In this document: in pieces, positions 6,619 to 8,507 of the stretch | Position numbering within the stretch: the first letter of the stretch is position 1 | How the letters are laid out: every line of letters begins with the position of its first letter | Assembly: GCA_002390485.1 (NCBI GenBank) | Contig: DGPO01000132.1 | Coordinates: forward strand, 61,805-70,311 | DNA length: 8,507 bases | Source: Halieaceae bacterium UBA4438 | GTDB lineage: Bacteria; Pseudomonadota; Gammaproteobacteria; Pseudomonadales; Halieaceae | Reading direction: 5' to 3' | Notes under the pieces: model-generated | Database searches by the model: none | What the model saw: only the letters and a program-made list of their open reading frames with translations | Told to the model about the DNA's origin: nothing | Program-made: the position numbers and the translations under genes

Positions 6619-8507
6619 GCTTTTCTATTGGGCAACGCTGGATCAGTCATGCCGATCTTGAACTGGGTTTGGGCATTTGCGTCGAGGTCGATCCCAGGCG
6701 AATCACCTTGTTGTATCCGTCGGCTGAGGAAGAGCGGACCTATGCTATTGATCGCGCCCCACTGACACGCTACGAACTCAAAATTGGCGACCCGCTGACA
6801 CACATCAATGGGCGACTTTTAGAGGTTACCGCCGTTGACGACATTGCCGGCACATTGAGCTACGAGACTGTCGAGCCGTTATCGGGCGAAACATTTACCG
6901 TTCACGAGCAATTTATCGCGCCCGAGGTCTCAGTCAATACGCCACAGGATCGTCTGCTCAACAACCAGCTCGATAAGGTGGGTGATTTCTACCTCAGGTA
7001 CCAGACCCTGACCGAACGAGCACGCCAGTTATCCAGTGACAGCAGTGGACTGGTCGGCGCAAGAACGTCCCTCCTCTCGCATCAACTGTATGTCGCAAGT
7101 GAAGTTGGGCGGCGCTTCGCGCCTCGCGTCCTCCTTGCTGACGAAGTGGGTCTTGGGAAGACGATTGAAGCGGGATTAATTTTATCTCAGCAGATACTGC
7201 GTGGGCGAGTTCAGCGAGTGCTGATCGCAGTGCCCGACTCGCTGCTCCATCAATGGCTGGTGGAAATGCTCAGGCGCTTCAACTTTCAGTTTTCTATTTA
7301 CGATGAAGCCCGTCTTGACGCCGAGGAAGACACGTTTGACTTTGCAAATGATCAACTGGTGTTAACACCCTGGTCATTTATTGAACATAACGCCGAGGCT
7401 CGCGCGCGTCTTCTTGAGTCCGAATGGGACTTTTTAATAGTCGATGAAGCCCATCACCTTGATCTTGGCGCGGCCGCGCAGTCACAAACCGACATCGCGC
7501 TCACCCATTTGGCTACCGTGACACGCGGACTGCTGCTGCTCACAGCCACTCCAGGCCAATCCGGCATTGACAGTCACTTTGCGCGACTTCAACTGCTCGA
7601 TCCCGATCGTTTTAGTGATCTTGATCGATTCGTCGCTGAGCAGCGGAACTTTGAGGAGACCCACGAACTGATTGAGGCGCTGCGCCGAGGCGAGCAGGTC
7701 GCAACACTGCCGCTTGGAATCGATGCCTCACAATCGCCCGACGAGATGATTCGTGCACTGGTCGATCAATACGGCACAGGTCGCGTACTGTTTCGAAACT
7801 CAAGAAAGTCTGTCTCAGGTTTTCCCCAACGGGTCCTTCACCAGCACCCGCTGCCCCCTGAGGCTGAGACCGCCAATATTGCAACCTCCGCGCGAGCGCT
7901 GTGGTTAGCCGCCTTGCTCAAGACGCTCAAACAGCAAAAGGTATTGGTGATCTGCCGCGAAAAAGAAACCGCAATGGCGCTTGAGCACTATCTTCACCTG
8001 CAAGTAGGAATCCGGTGCGCTTCCTTTCATGAGGACCTCTCTTTGCTTGAGCGCGACCGAGCCGCTGCTTATTTCGCGGATGAAGACGGTGGCGCAAGAG
8101 CACTCATCTGCTCTGAAATTGGCAGTGAAGGGCGTAACTTTCAGTTTGCGCAGCACTTAGTGTGTTACGACTTGCCAGAGCATCCCGATTTACTCGAACA
8201 GCGCATTGGACGGCTCGATCGCATCGGACAATCCGGCACAGTGAATGTCCACGTTCCCCTCATTGAGCAGTCAGCGGAGGTCGTCAGATTCCGCTGGCTT
8301 CACGAAGGGCTTAATGCCTTTGAGTCAAGCTGCTCGATCGGTCATCTGGTCTTCAGCGAGCTCGGTGACGCGCTTAGAGACTGCGAGTCCTCAGGTGAGC
8401 TCAGCGACGCTTTACTCAAGGACACGCAGCGCCTGCGCGTTCAGCTCATTAGTCAGATGGACCGTGGACGGGACAGACTGCTTGAGATTACGTCGCACGA
8501 TCGACCC
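6615..8507 (+). CDS. rapA: RNA polymerase-associated ATPase RapA (HepA), 3'-truncated by window edge
   Basis: RapA is a Swi2/Snf2-family ATPase that binds RNA polymerase and promotes its recycling after termination. The frame is open for 631 codons to the window edge; E. coli RapA is about 968 residues, so the C-terminal third is missing. The start MSFSIGQRWIS matches the RapA N-terminus, followed by the Tudor/KOW-like N-terminal region (~1-105). Helicase motifs follow in order: DEVGLGKTIEAG (Walker A, K182), DEAHH (277-281), LLTATP (308-313), SEIGSEGRNFQFA (500-512) and QRIGRLDRIGQ (529-539). Compared with E. coli RapA from memory, two inter-motif stretches are short: about 20 residues near 341-390 and almost 40 near 410-440, where the YPERIYQEF segment is absent. 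The ATG overlaps the upstream TGA as ATGA, with GAG at 6607-6609 as the only weak ribosome-binding site, so it is probably coupled to the hydrolase. Confidence 0.96.
   Translation, partial: MSFSIGQRWISHADLELGLGICVEVDPRRITLLYPSAEEERTYAIDRAPLTRYELKIGDPLTHINGRLLEVTAVDDIAGTLSYETVEPLSGETFTVHEQFIAPEVSVNTPQDRLLNNQLDKVGDFYLRYQTLTERARQLSSDSSGLVGARTSLLSHQLYVASEVGRRFAPRVLLADEVGLGKTIEAGLILSQQILRGRVQRVLIAVPDSLLHQWLVEMLRRFNFQFSIYDEARLDAEEDTFDFANDQLVLTPWSFIEHNAEARARLLESEWDFLIVDEAHHLDLGAAAQSQTDIALTHLATVTRGLLLLTATPGQSGIDSHFARLQLLDPDRFSDLDRFVAEQRNFEETHELIEALRRGEQVATLPLGIDASQSPDEMIRALVDQYGTGRVLFRNSRKSVSGFPQRVLHQHPLPPEAETANIATSARALWLAALLKTLKQQKVLVICREKETAMALEHYLHLQVGIRCASFHEDLSLLERDRAAAYFADEDGGARALICSEIGSEGRNFQFAQHLVCYDLPEHPDLLEQRIGRLDRIGQSGTVNVHVPLIEQSAEVVRFRWLHEGLNAFESSCSIGHLVFSELGDALRDCESSGELSDALLKDTQRLRVQLISQMDRGRDRLLEITSHDRP

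Noticed and set aside
1..8507. Defence system, prophage, insertion sequence, CRISPR or tRNA genes
   Set aside because: I found no spaced repeats, transposase or integrase motifs, tRNA cloverleaf or terminal inverted repeats. The Snf2 ATPase is RapA by its N-terminus and motifs, not a defence helicase.

Overview
The window reads as an ordinary chromosomal segment of a gammaproteobacterium. The evidence is a gammaproteobacterial-type valS, a RapA (HepA) RNA polymerase recycling ATPase, CspA-type and TatD-type proteins, short intergenic gaps and mixed codon use. A marine, OM60/NOR5-like lineage would fit the style of the TPR/TonB-like secreted protein, but that is an impression, not something the sequence proves. 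I see no insertion sequence, phage gene, CRISPR array, tRNA or rRNA.

Layout. Bases 1-2484 hold the 3' part of valS; the N-terminal ~120 codons lie outside the window. Next on the same strand come a small CspA-family cold-shock gene (2540-2755) and a class I SAM-dependent methyltransferase (2804-3418). The gaps between these three genes are 55 and 48 bp and hold no visible terminator, so they could be co-transcribed. The methyltransferase meets a convergent gene with only 2 bp between the two stop codons, on top of a 14-bp perfect palindrome. That minus-strand gene (3421-4644) encodes a predicted exported protein with TPR-like helices and a TonB-like C-terminal domain.

A 156-bp divergent region (4645-4800) separates it from a plus-strand LysR-family regulator (4801-5742). 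This region is the most interesting non-coding part. On the minus strand it carries a good sigma70-like promoter, a small hairpin and a strong intrinsic terminator, all upstream of the exported-protein start. That is the layout of a small RNA or of a terminator-controlled leader. After the regulator, an extended -10 promoter precedes a TatD-family metal-dependent hydrolase gene (5803-6618). Its stop codon overlaps the rapA start (ATGA, 6615-6618). The rapA gene runs off the right edge after 631 codons and appears compact compared with E. coli RapA.

There is no gene-free stretch longer than 300 bases. I found no clearly new multi-gene system. The items worth checking are the leader/terminator module, the unusual exported protein beside an orphan LysR regulator, and the shortened linker regions of RapA.
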